Shown here piece after piece: positions 33,266 to 41,576 of a stretch of DNA of 64,000 nucleotides. Source of the DNA: Streptomyces ambofaciens ATCC 23877 (GTDB lineage: Bacteria > Actinomycetota > Actinomycetes > Streptomycetales > Streptomycetaceae); the NCBI RefSeq assembly GCF_001267885.1, contig NZ_CP012382.1:7613001-7677000 (forward strand), read 5' to 3'. Numbering within the stretch: the first letter of the stretch is position 1; each line of letters starts with the position of its first letter. Both the position numbers and the translations under genes were made by a program. The notes beneath the pieces were generated by a model. The model did no database searches and was not told the origin of the DNA. It saw only the letters and a list, made by a program, of their open reading frames with translations.

Positions 33266-34795
33266 CTACGGTCGGCCACGGCGTCGGCCTCGTCGTCGGC
33301 TGCGCGCGGCGGCCCGGGTGATGTTGCGGGCCATGCCGCCGAAGACGACGGCATGGAAGGGGGAGACGGACCACCAGTAGGCGTGGCCGAAGAGACCTCG
33401 CGGGTGGAACAGCGCGCGCTGCCGGTAACGGGTGCCTCCTCCGTCGTCCGTCTCGTCGTACATCTCCAGCCAGGCCAGTCCCGGCAGCCGCATCTCCGCC
33501 CGCAGCCGCAGCAGGTGTCCCGGCTCGATCTCCTCGACGCGCCAGAAGTCCAGCGAGTCGCCGACGCGCAGCCGCTCGGCGTCACGTCGTCCGCGGCGCA
33601 GGCCGACGCCGCCGACGAACCGGTCCAGCCAGCCGCGGACCGCCCAGGCCAACGGGAAGGAGTACCAGCCGTTGTCACCCCCGATGCCCTCCACCACCTT
33701 CCACAGCGCTTCCCGGGACGCGTCCACGGGCAGCTGCCGCTCGTCGGTGTAGAGGCTGCCTCCGGCCCAGTCGGGGTCGGTGGGCAGGGGGTCGCTGGGG
33801 GCGCCCGGGTAGGAAGCGGACGACCAGCGGGTGGCGACCTGCGCCTCGCGCACTTTCCGCAGGGCCAGGCCCAGCGCTTCGTCGAAGGGCAGAGGCCGGC
33901 CCGGGGGATCGGGGACGTAGCGGGCGATGTCGTGTTCGTGGCAGACGACCTCGTGCCGCAGGGACTCCGTGAGGGGCCGCGCGATGGAGGCCGGCACGGG
34001 GGTCACGAGACCGACCCAGTGGCTGGACAGCCGTGGGGTGAGCACGGGGACCGGCACGATGACCCGTCGCCGGAGCCCGGCGACGACGGCGTAGCGGCGC
34101 ATCATCTCGCGGTAGGTGAGCACGTCCGGTCCGCCGATGTCGAAGGCCCGGTCGACGTCGTCCGGCATGGTGGCCGACCCGACCAGGTAGCGCAACACGT
34201 CGCGGACCCCGATGGGCTGCGTGAGGGTGTGCACCCAACTGGGGGTGACCATGACCGGCAGCCGCTCGGTCAGATAGCGCAGCATCTCGAACGAGGCGGA
34301 TCCCGAACCGATGACGACCGCGGCCCGGAGCACGGTGGCGGGCACCTCGGACTCGAGGAAGATCCGCCCCACTTCGGCGCGGGAGCGCAGATGGGGGGAG
34401 AGCGACCGCTCGGGCACGTTCCGCGGAGTGAGACCGCCCAGGTAGACGATCCTGCGGACACCGGCCGCACGCGCCTGCCGGGCGAAGACCGACGCCGCGC
34501 GACGGTCGGTCTCCTCGAAATCCGCGCCCGAACCGAGGGCGTGCACCAGGTAGTAGGCGACGTCGACACCGCGCATGGCCTCGGCCACCGACTGCGGGTC
34601 GGTGACGTCCCCCCGCACGGTCTCCACGTCCGCCGCCCAGGGCTGGTCGCGCAGTTTGCCGGGGGAGCGGGCCAGGCACCGGACCCGGTGACCGGCTGCC
34701 AGCAGCTCCGGGACCAGGCGCCCGCCGATGTATCCGGACGCGCCGGTCACCAGAGAGTGCAGCCGCTCCACGTCCCGCCGTCCGTTCGTCTCCAC
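33266..34795 (-). CDS. NAD(P)-binding extended SDR fused to a DUF2867-type domain
   Basis: 509 aa from a GTG at 34795 (GGAGG 7 nt upstream); a longer open frame upstream has no support. Residues ~12-290 are an atypical extended SDR (LVTGASGYIGGRLVPELL, then DVAYYLVHALGSG and VVIGSGSASFEMLRYL). Residues ~330-490 match the DUF2867 type (EALWKVVEGIGGDNGWYS, LRLRAEMRLPGLAWLEMYD), a START-like pocket. This fusion is frequent in actinobacteria near photolyase or carotenoid genes; its reaction is unknown. It probably heads a unit with phr. Confidence 0.82.
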   Translation of the reverse strand: METNGRRDVERLHSLVTGASGYIGGRLVPELLAAGHRVRCLARSPGKLRDQPWAADVETVRGDVTDPQSVAEAMRGVDVAYYLVHALGSGADFEETDRRAASVFARQARAAGVRRIVYLGGLTPRNVPERSLSPHLRSRAEVGRIFLESEVPATVLRAAVVIGSGSASFEMLRYLTERLPVMVTPSWVHTLTQPIGVRDVLRYLVGSATMPDDVDRAFDIGGPDVLTYREMMRRYAVVAGLRRRVIVPVPVLTPRLSSHWVGLVTPVPASIARPLTESLRHEVVCHEHDIARYVPDPPGRPLPFDEALGLALRKVREAQVATRWSSASYPGAPSDPLPTDPDWAGGSLYTDERQLPVDASREALWKVVEGIGGDNGWYSFPLAWAVRGWLDRFVGGVGLRRGRRDAERLRVGDSLDFWRVEEIEPGHLLRLRAEMRLPGLAWLEMYDETDDGGGTRYRQRALFHPRGLFGHAYWWSVSPFHAVVFGGMARNITRAAARSRRRGRRRGRP

Positions 34796-34901
34796 GGCCC
34801 GTCCTCCGGTTCGTCCCAGTCCACCCGGCACCCCTGCGTGCTCAGCACCTGTTCGCACCCCGCGCCTGCGGCGGATGCACGAGGCGCGCGCCGCCGTCCC
34901 G

Positions 34902-35795
34902 TCATCCGGGCGGGACCTCGTCGCCCGCCCTCCGTCCCGCCCGGCCGCCGGCGCCGAGGAGCCCCGTCGCCGAGAACGGCTCCGCGGCGGCGAGCCGCGG
35001 CAGCTCGCGCCGCGACAGCCAGGTGACGACGGGCGGCATCGCGCCGCGTACGAGCTGGGTCGAGCGCAGCCATCCCGGTACGTAGACCGACGGCCGGCGT
35101 CGCTCGACGGCGTCGACCAGCCGGCCCGCCACGTACGCCGCCGGGTACACCTTGCGCGCCGGCGGCGGCATGTGCCCGCGCAGCTCCCGCAGCACGGCTT
35201 GCTCGTCGGCGTCACGCACCATGTCGGTGTCCGTCCAGTTGATGTAGGCGATCCCCACACCCACGCGCCGATGGGCGACCTCGGCGCGCAGCGCGTGGGC
35301 GAACGACTCGACTCCGGCCTTCGAGGCGCAGTACGCGCTCATCATCGGAGCCGCTCCGATGGACGCGAGGGAGGCCACCTGCAGGAAATAGCCCCGCGTG
35401 TCGAACAGGTCGGGCAGGAACGACCGGGCGGTGACGGCGCTGCCGACGAGGTTCACCTCCACGACGCGGCGCCACACCTGGGGGTCCGACTCGGCGAAGG
35501 GACCGCCCTCGGCCACACCGGCGTTGGCGACCACCACCGACGGAGGGCCGAGTCGCGCGCGGATGTCGGCGCCCGCCAGCCTCATGCCCCGGTCGTCGGT
35601 GACGTCAACCTCCCAGCAGTCGGAGGTGCCCGGCAGCGAGTCCCTGACCAGCGCCAGCGTCCTCTCCTCACGGCCCAGCAGCGCCACCTTCGCGCCCCGT
35701 TCGACCAGGACCCGGGCCATGGCGGCGCCGAGACCGCGCGCGGCTCCGGTCACGACGGCGACGCGACCGTGCAAGGGCTTCCGGGCGACCGGCAT
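34902..35795 (-). CDS. Short-chain dehydrogenase/reductase
   Basis: 297 aa. The classical SDR cofactor motif VVTGAARGLGAAMARVL is at residues ~13-29, NAG at about 89-91, the catalytic Ser in QVASLAS and Tyr-x3-Lys in YCASKAGVE. The C-terminal ~50 residues extend beyond the core fold (VYVPGWLRSTQLV onward), a type seen in SDRs that act on lipophilic substrates. It is on the same strand as, and 106 bp from, the SDR-DUF2867 gene. The substrate is unknown. Confidence 0.88.
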   Translation of the reverse strand: MPVARKPLHGRVAVVTGAARGLGAAMARVLVERGAKVALLGREERTLALVRDSLPGTSDCWEVDVTDDRGMRLAGADIRARLGPPSVVVANAGVAEGGPFAESDPQVWRRVVEVNLVGSAVTARSFLPDLFDTRGYFLQVASLASIGAAPMMSAYCASKAGVESFAHALRAEVAHRRVGVGIAYINWTDTDMVRDADEQAVLRELRGHMPPPARKVYPAAYVAGRLVDAVERRRPSVYVPGWLRSTQLVRGAMPPVVTWLSRRELPRLAAAEPFSATGLLGAGGRAGRRAGDEVPPG

Positions 35796-35958
35796 GGAAG
35801 GTTCCTTTCCGCGGTGGCTCCTGCCCGGCCCACGCTAGACGCGTACCCGCGCCGGGGCATGCCGGCCGCTGCTGGGCGGGCGGCCGTGGCCCGGCGCGGG
35901 GCGGCGGACCGGCCGTGGCCCTGGCGGGCGCGTCACCGCTCCGGGACCGCCGAGGGGC

Positions 35959-36849
35959 TCAGTGAACCACCCCCGGACCCGGCAGCTCCGCCGCCGCGAG
36001 CCGGACCGGGTCCACCACCACCGTGATGTCGGTGATGCGGCCGCCGGCGATGGTGAACGCGACGACCGAGAGCGGGGAGCCGTCCGCACGCCAGGACATG
36101 ACACCGGGACGACCGTTGACGAGCACCGCCCTCCCCCGTACGGCCGCGTCGGCCGACAGCCGTGCGCCGGCGGCGACCTCGGTGGCGCCGAGGGTGACGA
36201 CCACGCCGTCGGAGGTCTCGACGGTCCGTCGCACGTCGGGGTCGAGCACGCGCAGCAGGCCCTCGAAGTCGCCGCGGCGGGCCGCGGCCAGGAAGGCCTC
36301 GACCACTTCCCGCTGCTCCCTGCCGACGGCCGCCGGGCGCTCCGTCGCCTGCACCTTGCCGCGGGCGCGGCTGGCGAGCATCTTGGCGGCGTTGGTGGAT
36401 CGGCCGAGGATCTGGCCGATCTCGTCGAACGGCACGGCGAACAGGTCGTGCAGCACGAACGCCAGCCGCTCGCTCGGCCCGAGCGAGTCCAGGACGACGA
36501 GGAGGGCGAGTCCGACCGAGTCGGCGAGCGCCACGTCGTCCTCCGGCGCGGGGCCGTCGTCGGCGATGACCACCAGCTCGGGCAGCCGGTCGTCGTAGGA
36601 CGCCTGCGGGTGGGCCTGGCGCGACCGCAGCACGTCGAGACTGAGCCGGCCGACCACCGTGGTGAGCCAGCCCGCCAGATTGCGGATGGCCGCCGGGTCG
36701 TCCTGGCGGGAGAGCCGCAGCCACGCCTCCTGGACGACGTCCTCGGCGTCGGCGTGCGAGCCGAGCACGCGGTGGGCGACCGCGCGCAGCCGGCCGCGCT
36801 GGGCCTCGAACGCCTCGGCCAGCGGGTCCTTCGGGCTGCTCTCGGACAT
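35959..36849 (-). CDS. ECF41-type sigma factor with C-terminal SnoaL-like domain
   Basis: 296 aa. Sigma region 2 (QRGRLRAVAHRVLGSHADAEDVVQEAWLRL) and region 4 (LGPSERLAFVLHDLFAVPFDEIGQILGRSTNAAKMLASRARGKV) are followed by a SnoaL-like domain (residues ~185-290). In ECF41 factors that domain replaces a separate anti-sigma and regulates activity in cis. The family's NPDKL-like terminal motif is weakened here to VDPVRL. The divergent gene encodes a carboxymuconolactone-decarboxylase-like protein, the standard ECF41 partner and target. Two adjacent palindromes lie between them. Confidence 0.9.
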   Translation of the reverse strand: MSESSPKDPLAEAFEAQRGRLRAVAHRVLGSHADAEDVVQEAWLRLSRQDDPAAIRNLAGWLTTVVGRLSLDVLRSRQAHPQASYDDRLPELVVIADDGPAPEDDVALADSVGLALLVVLDSLGPSERLAFVLHDLFAVPFDEIGQILGRSTNAAKMLASRARGKVQATERPAAVGREQREVVEAFLAAARRGDFEGLLRVLDPDVRRTVETSDGVVVTLGATEVAAGARLSADAAVRGRAVLVNGRPGVMSWRADGSPLSVVAFTIAGGRITDITVVVDPVRLAAAELPGPGVVH

Positions 36850-36874
36850 GTCGTTACCTTCCTCCGGTGCGCTC

Positions 36875-36905
36875 CGTCATGTGGATGACGTGCCCGGACG
36901 GGCAC
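36875..36905. promoter_or_regulatory. Two adjoining palindromes in the ECF41 / CMD intergenic region
   Basis: CGTCAT-GTGG-ATGACG (36875-36890) shares its last G with GTGCCCG-GA-CGGGCAC (36890-36905); both have perfect arms. They fill the 82-bp divergent region. The published ECF41 promoter form (TGTCACA with CGTC) is not present in that form. Confidence 0.5.
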
Positions 36906-36931
36906 AGGTAACCGACGAGGGAGCAGGACTG

Positions 36932-37381
36932 ATGGAAGCACGGATGAAGAGCCCGGCGAATCCGGACGTGATCACGGCGATTCAGCACCTCATGAAGGCG
37001 ATGCACTCCGGCGGCGTCGATCCGCGCCTGCTGGATCTGGTCCACCTGCGCGCCAGCCAGATCAACGGTTGCAGCCCCTGTGTCTTCGCCGGTGTCGAGG
37101 GGGCGAAGAAGCACGGAGAGACCGAGGAGCGGCTGCACAACGTGGTCGCGTGGCGGGAGACGCCCTTCTACACCGACGAGGAGCGGGCGGCGCTCGCGCT
37201 GACCGAGGCGGCCACCCGGCTCCAGGACGGTGCGCCGGGCGTGACGGACGAGATCTGGGATGCCGCGGCCGACCACTTCAGCGAGGAGCAGCTGTCCGCG
37301 ATCATCCTGGACATCGCGGTGACCAACTTCTTCAACCGGATCAACCGCACGGTCCGGGATCAGGCCGGCAAGACCTGGTGA
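36932..37381 (+). CDS. Carboxymuconolactone decarboxylase-family (AhpD-like) protein
   Basis: 149 aa from the ATG at 36932 (GGGAG 8 nt upstream); the ATG at 36944 is the alternative. The AhpD-like fold has the redox/catalytic Cys47-x2-Cys50 in QINGCSPCV and the downstream His in AKKHGETEERL. Proteins of this kind are peroxidase-like or decarboxylases and are the usual target gene of ECF41 sigma factors, so its expression likely depends on the divergent sigma factor. Confidence 0.88.
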   Translation: MEARMKSPANPDVITAIQHLMKAMHSGGVDPRLLDLVHLRASQINGCSPCVFAGVEGAKKHGETEERLHNVVAWRETPFYTDEERAALALTEAATRLQDGAPGVTDEIWDAAADHFSEEQLSAIILDIAVTNFFNRINRTVRDQAGKTW

Positions 37382-37537
37382 GACGAGCGGGCGGCACCCG
37401 CCCGGGCCGGCGCCGGCGTCCGCTCCACCGGACGCCGGCGGCCGGCGCTCGACGACCGCCGCCGGCGTCCGGGCGCGCTCCCTCCCGCGGACGGCATTGC
37501 TAGGGTGCGCTGACGACGAGAGGGGGGCAGGGCCGCG

Positions 37538-38389
37538 ATGCAGGGGTCTCAGTTCTCGCGGGCGGTGGCGGCGGCCAGGGACACGGCCTCGTCACTCGGC
37601 CTGGAAGCCGACGACGCGGTCGTGCTCCACGACTCGAACAAGCTCACCCTGCGTCTGCTCCCGAGCGACGTCCTGGCCCGGGTGGCGCCCGTGGCCCAGC
37701 AGGTCGCGCGCTTCGAGGTCGACCTCGCCCTGCGGCTGGCCGAAGCCGGGTGCCCGGTGGCGGCACTCGACCCGCGGGTGGAGCCCCGCGTCCACGAACG
37801 CGACGGTTTCGTGGTCACGCTGTGGACCCACTACGAGCCCGTGACACCCCGCGAGATGCCGCCGGCCGACTACGCCGGTGCGCTCGGCCGGTTGCACGCC
37901 GGCATGCGGAGACTCGACGTCCCGACGCCGCACTTCACGGACCGGGTGGAGCAGGCGCGACGGCTCCTGACGGACCGCGACCGCACGCCCGCGCTCGCCG
38001 ACGCGGACCGGGAGCTGCTCACCCGCACGCTGAGCGGCCTGAGCCGGGTGGCCGGCGAGAGCGGCGGCCGCGAGCAGCTGCTGCACGGCGAGCCGCACCC
38101 GGGCAACCTCCTCGCCACGGAGCACGGCCCGCTGTTCATCGACTTCGAGACGTGCTGCCGCGGGCCCGTCGAGTTCGACCTCGCGCACGCTCCCGACGAG
38201 GTCGGCGAGCACTACCCGGGAGCGGACCAGGAGTTGCTGCGCACGTGCCGGCTGCTCGTCCTGGCGATGATCACGACGTGGCGCTGGGACCGGGACGACC
38301 GGTTCCCCGACGGGCACCGGCTGGGCACCGAGTGGCTCGGCCGGATCCGAGCGGCGGTCGACGGCAACGGCCCGGACTCCCACAACTGA
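37538..38389 (+). CDS. Aminoglycoside phosphotransferase-family (APH) protein
   Basis: 283 aa with a protein-kinase-like fold. The catalytic loop is LLHGEPHPGNLL, where the canonical Asp of HGDxHPGN is replaced by Glu. The metal-binding Asp follows in LFIDFETCC. An N-lobe Lys is not obvious (the HDSNKLTLRL strand carries one candidate). The changed loop residue leaves it doubtful whether it is an active small-molecule kinase. It stands alone, with no resistance gene nearby. Confidence 0.78.
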   Translation: MQGSQFSRAVAAARDTASSLGLEADDAVVLHDSNKLTLRLLPSDVLARVAPVAQQVARFEVDLALRLAEAGCPVAALDPRVEPRVHERDGFVVTLWTHYEPVTPREMPPADYAGALGRLHAGMRRLDVPTPHFTDRVEQARRLLTDRDRTPALADADRELLTRTLSGLSRVAGESGGREQLLHGEPHPGNLLATEHGPLFIDFETCCRGPVEFDLAHAPDEVGEHYPGADQELLRTCRLLVLAMITTWRWDRDDRFPDGHRLGTEWLGRIRAAVDGNGPDSHN

Positions 38390-38522
38390 GCGCCGGCCGA
38401 AGGGGATTGGTTCGCCACGTCCCGACGCACTCTGGCGTACGCGCGTAGACCTCGGGCACCATCGTCGTGCACCGCATGCTCAACCACCCCACAGGCGGCA
38501 TGACGTACTGCATGGAGGTCCG

Positions 38523-39089
38523 ATGAAGTCTCCGACCGTCCCCGGCGGCACCTCGACGGCACCGAAGAGAAGGCGGCACCGCACGACCGGCACGCGCGTC
38601 CGGTCGGTGGTCACGGCCCTCGCGCTGGTGGCCGCACCGGGCGCCGCCGTCGTCGGCAGTGCCGGCGACGCCTTCGCGGCCACCAAGATCAGCCACGCCA
38701 CCGCGACGTCGATGTTCCGCGACGTCGGCATCACCTGGTCGTCCTCCGGCAACTGCTCCAACCGGAACAACTCGACCTGCACCTCCTTCGACCAGCTCAA
38801 CCTCGCCACCGCTCAGGGCGCCCAGACCCTCAAACGGGCCAGCGGATGCGCGCTGAACATCACGGGCGGAACCGAGACGGGACACGCCTCCGGCACCTAC
38901 TCGCACTGGAACGGCTACAAGCTGGACTTCAGCAAGTACACGTGCGTCGGCAACTACATCAAGAACACCTTCACCTACATCGGCGTCCGCGGTGACGGCG
39001 CTCCGCAGTGGCGATCCGGCTCCGGCAACGTGTACGCCGACGAGGGCAACCACTGGGACGTGACGTACCACAACTGCGGCGGCTGCTGA
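38523..39089 (+). CDS. Secreted M15-type (VanY-like) zinc peptidase
   Basis: 188 aa; GGAGG precedes the ATG at 38523. Residues 1-52 form a signal peptide with an Arg-rich n-region and cleavage near AFA-A. The mature part has the M15 arrangement: Ser127-His128-x2-Gly131-x3-Asp135 in YSHWNGYKLD, and Glu174-x2-His177 in DEGNHWDV. These are the zinc ligands His128, Asp135 and His177 with catalytic Glu174. Six Cys residues suggest disulfides. It probably cleaves D-Ala peptides of peptidoglycan. At about 135 mature residues it is short for the family. Two other wall-enzyme genes lie just downstream. Confidence 0.72.
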   Translation: MKSPTVPGGTSTAPKRRRHRTTGTRVRSVVTALALVAAPGAAVVGSAGDAFAATKISHATATSMFRDVGITWSSSGNCSNRNNSTCTSFDQLNLATAQGAQTLKRASGCALNITGGTETGHASGTYSHWNGYKLDFSKYTCVGNYIKNTFTYIGVRGDGAPQWRSGSGNVYADEGNHWDVTYHNCGGC

Positions 39090-39117
39090 GGCGCCACCGC
39101 GGTCGGCGACACGGGAT

Positions 39118-39161
39118 CGGGACACGTGCGCGACGCCCACCCGGGCCCGGCGCGTGTCCCG
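39118..39161. terminator. Hairpin after the M15 peptidase gene
   Basis: Perfect 9-bp arms CGGGACACG (39118-39126) and CGTGTCCCG (39153-39161) with a 26-nt loop that is itself GC-rich. Confidence 0.5.
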
Positions 39162-39229
39162 AGGGCCGTTCACGGCTGACGGGCGGAGTGCGCGACGACT
39201 CCGCCCCCTCGGGAGTGGAGTGGTACGGA

Positions 39230-40270
39230 GTGCTTCAGGTCGACTTCGACGAAGGCGCGTTGGCCCGGTTACGGGTGGCGCGAGGTGCCGACCCCCTGTG
39301 GGAGACGGTACTGAGCCTTCATCTCCTGCAGACCGGACAGGAGTCCCTGGCCTACGACGGCTGGCGGCGCGAGGTGCGCGGCGCGTTGCACCGCACGGGA
39401 CTCGCCGACGACGTGCGGGCGCTGATGCCGCTGTGCCCGCCCACCGGGTACTTCCCGGACTTCCTCACGCCCGGCCGCGGCGACCTCGACCTGGAGGACG
39501 GCGTGGACCGTGTGCGGTCGACGCCCCGGCGCAGGCTCGTCACCGAACTGAGCCGGCTCTGCACGGACCTGCGAGGTCCGGTGCCGCGCAGCGTGCGCTG
39601 GGTGGCCACGGGCGACGCGACCGCGCTGCGCTGGCTCGGCAGCACCCTGCGGCGGTACCACGCGGTGGCCGTGGCACCGTACCTGCCGGCGATCTGCGCC
39701 CGGGCGGGGGCGGACCGCGCCCGTCGTACCGAGGCGGTCCTCGGCGGCGGCGCGGAGGCCCTGCTCGCCGACTACGCGGAACTGCCCGGCTGGCGGCGGC
39801 AGGCCACCCGGCTCGCGGCGCCCTACCCCGAGCGTCGGCTGCTGCGGCTGCGCGGACGCCCGTTGACGCTGGTACCCGGCTTCTTCTGCGTACGGGCTCC
39901 CCTGGTCCTCGTGGACGAGTCGCTGCCGTTGGTGCTGGTGCACCCGCTGCCCCCGGCGCCGGGCTGGCTTCCCCGGCTGCGCGCGGGCACGGCCCGGCCG
40001 TCCGTCGCGCAGTTGATCGGTGCCTCGCGGGCCCGGATGCTGGAGACGCTGGGCACGCCGATGACGACGACGGCGCTGGCGGCGGCGCTGAGCCTGGCGC
40101 CCTCCACGGCGAGCCGGCACGCCGCGGTGCTGCGCGAGGCCGGACTGGTGGCCGCGCACCGGGAGGGCAACCGGGTGCTGCACCGTCGCACCGCGCTGGG
40201 CGGCGCACTGCTGGACGGGGCGGCCCCTGCGGCGGGCGCCGCCCCGTACGCGCCGCGCGGCGCCCGCTGA
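39230..40270 (+). CDS. ArsR-like regulator with C-terminal winged helix, TTA codon near the start
   Basis: 346 aa from the GTG at 39230 (GGAG 9 nt upstream); in-frame GTGs at 39188 and 39215 are less likely. The C-terminal winged helix is at residues ~258-325 (MLETLGTPMTTTALAAALSLAPSTASRHAAVLREAGLV), like other DUF5937/ArsR proteins. The long N-terminal region (LQVDFDEGALARLRVA onward) probably senses a ligand. Leu14 is encoded by TTA (39269-39271), so translation should need the bldA tRNA, pointing to a role in development or secondary metabolism. Confidence 0.78.
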   Translation: MLQVDFDEGALARLRVARGADPLWETVLSLHLLQTGQESLAYDGWRREVRGALHRTGLADDVRALMPLCPPTGYFPDFLTPGRGDLDLEDGVDRVRSTPRRRLVTELSRLCTDLRGPVPRSVRWVATGDATALRWLGSTLRRYHAVAVAPYLPAICARAGADRARRTEAVLGGGAEALLADYAELPGWRRQATRLAAPYPERRLLRLRGRPLTLVPGFFCVRAPLVLVDESLPLVLVHPLPPAPGWLPRLRAGTARPSVAQLIGASRARMLETLGTPMTTTALAAALSLAPSTASRHAAVLREAGLVAAHREGNRVLHRRTALGGALLDGAAPAAGAAPYAPRGAR

Positions 40271-40283
40271 GGCGCTCGCGGGG

Positions 40284-41576
40284 TCAGCAGGTGGGCACGC
40301 CCGGGAGCCAGGCGTCAGCGACGTCGATGAAGATGTTGGAGACGTAGCCGCCGTAGTCGGGCAGGTACGACCACGCGTCGTTGCTGTAGCCGTCGTGGTT
40401 CACCAGCTGACCGTGGACCTGGCATCTCACCCGCACGGTCGTGGGACCGGGCAGGTTCGCCACGCGGGTCGATGCGGTCGTCGCCTGCTGCCGGACGCCC
40501 ACGTCGGTGCCCCACGTCGGGAAGGACGTGGTGTCGCCCCCGCTGTCCGTCCACAGATAGGTGACGGTCACCCAGCCGTTGTCGTCGAGGCCCACGTTGT
40601 AGAAGGTGCCGTCGGCCAGGTCGATGCCCGCCGGGTTGGCGACCTGCCGGCCGAACTCGTCGCGTCCGCCGTTGTAACCGTCCTCGTAGGCGGCCTGGGC
40701 CTCGGGCAGGCCCCGTGGCAGGTCCTTCCACTGCTCGCGCTGCGCCGACGGGTTCCAGTGGTCGTCGTGCGTGTTCCAGGGGCCGACGTCCCACACGGGC
40801 GCCGTCTCGCAGCGGACCGGACCGCACACCTGCACCGAGTACTGGCCGCTGCCGGCCGGAGACAGCGCACGGCGCGAGGGCAGTGCCACGAAGTGGTCGT
40901 TCTCGCGGATGACGTGGCCGTTGGCGGTGGTGTGCCCGACCAGACCCTCGCGGGTGGCGTAGACCCGGGCCGAGAAGGCGGAGGCCGCCGTCATCCCGGG
41001 TCCGGCGGGGACGCTGCCCGTGTCGTCCGCCGTCAGCGTCAGTCCCCTCACGGCGGCGGTGGCCCCGCCCTCGGCGTTCCACAGGGTGAGCCGGGCCTGG
41101 ACGTCGACGACACGGCGCGGCAGTTGCGTCGGGGCGCCGGTCGCCGCGCTCCGCCACTCGGTCCACGCTCCGTCGGCCGACCGGCCCCGCACGTCGACCT
41201 CGGCGCTCGCCGCCGCGGGCACCGTCGCGTCGAGGGCCACCGTGACCCGGTTCACCGGCCGGTCCACGCGGTGCGCCGCCAGCACGGCGGAGGCGTACCC
41301 GCCGTCGCGGTCCAGGGAGGCGGGGCTGACGGAACCGTCACGCACCCGCAGGGCGCCCTCCCGGTACTGGACGTTGACGTCGTCGGTGCCGGTCCGGGAC
41401 AGGTCCGGCTGCCAGGACACCGGGGCGGGCGACGAGGTCTCGGCGGCCGGTGCCGGCGCCGAGGCCAGCGCCGTACCGGCGAGGGCGATCAGGCACACCG
41501 CGCCGGCCAGCAGGGGCGTGGACCGCGTTCCGCGGCGCGGGGCGGAACTCCGGTACGAGGGGGGAGGGGTCAGCAT
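40284..41576 (-). CDS. Secreted protein: DPBB/RlpA-like region plus C-terminal SH3-like domain
   Basis: 430 aa. The signal peptide runs to about residue 45 (ASAPAPAAE). A beta-rich region (residues ~50-200) precedes a double-psi beta-barrel-like part: VGHTTANGHVIRENDHFVALPSR and YSVQVCGPVRCETAPVWDVGPWN, as in RlpA/expansin-type wall proteins. The last ~80 residues (FPTWGTDVGVRQQ to LPGVPTC) are the domain shared with the amidase and the M23 protein nearby. Its ATG overlaps the amidase stop by 7 bp. The likely role is in the wall; the enzymatic activity is uncertain. Confidence 0.78.
   Translation of the reverse strand: MLTPPPSYRSSAPRRGTRSTPLLAGAVCLIALAGTALASAPAPAAETSSPAPVSWQPDLSRTGTDDVNVQYREGALRVRDGSVSPASLDRDGGYASAVLAAHRVDRPVNRVTVALDATVPAAASAEVDVRGRSADGAWTEWRSAATGAPTQLPRRVVDVQARLTLWNAEGGATAAVRGLTLTADDTGSVPAGPGMTAASAFSARVYATREGLVGHTTANGHVIRENDHFVALPSRRALSPAGSGQYSVQVCGPVRCETAPVWDVGPWNTHDDHWNPSAQREQWKDLPRGLPEAQAAYEDGYNGGRDEFGRQVANPAGIDLADGTFYNVGLDDNGWVTVTYLWTDSGGDTTSFPTWGTDVGVRQQATTASTRVANLPGPTTVRVRCQVHGQLVNHDGYSNDAWSYLPDYGGYVSNIFIDVADAWLPGVPTC
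40300..40396. repeat. Direct repeat A, copy 1 (encodes the shared C-terminal domain)
   Basis: 97 bp matching 41586-41682 at 95 positions. It encodes the last part of the shared SH3-like domain of the DPBB protein. Confidence 0.88.
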
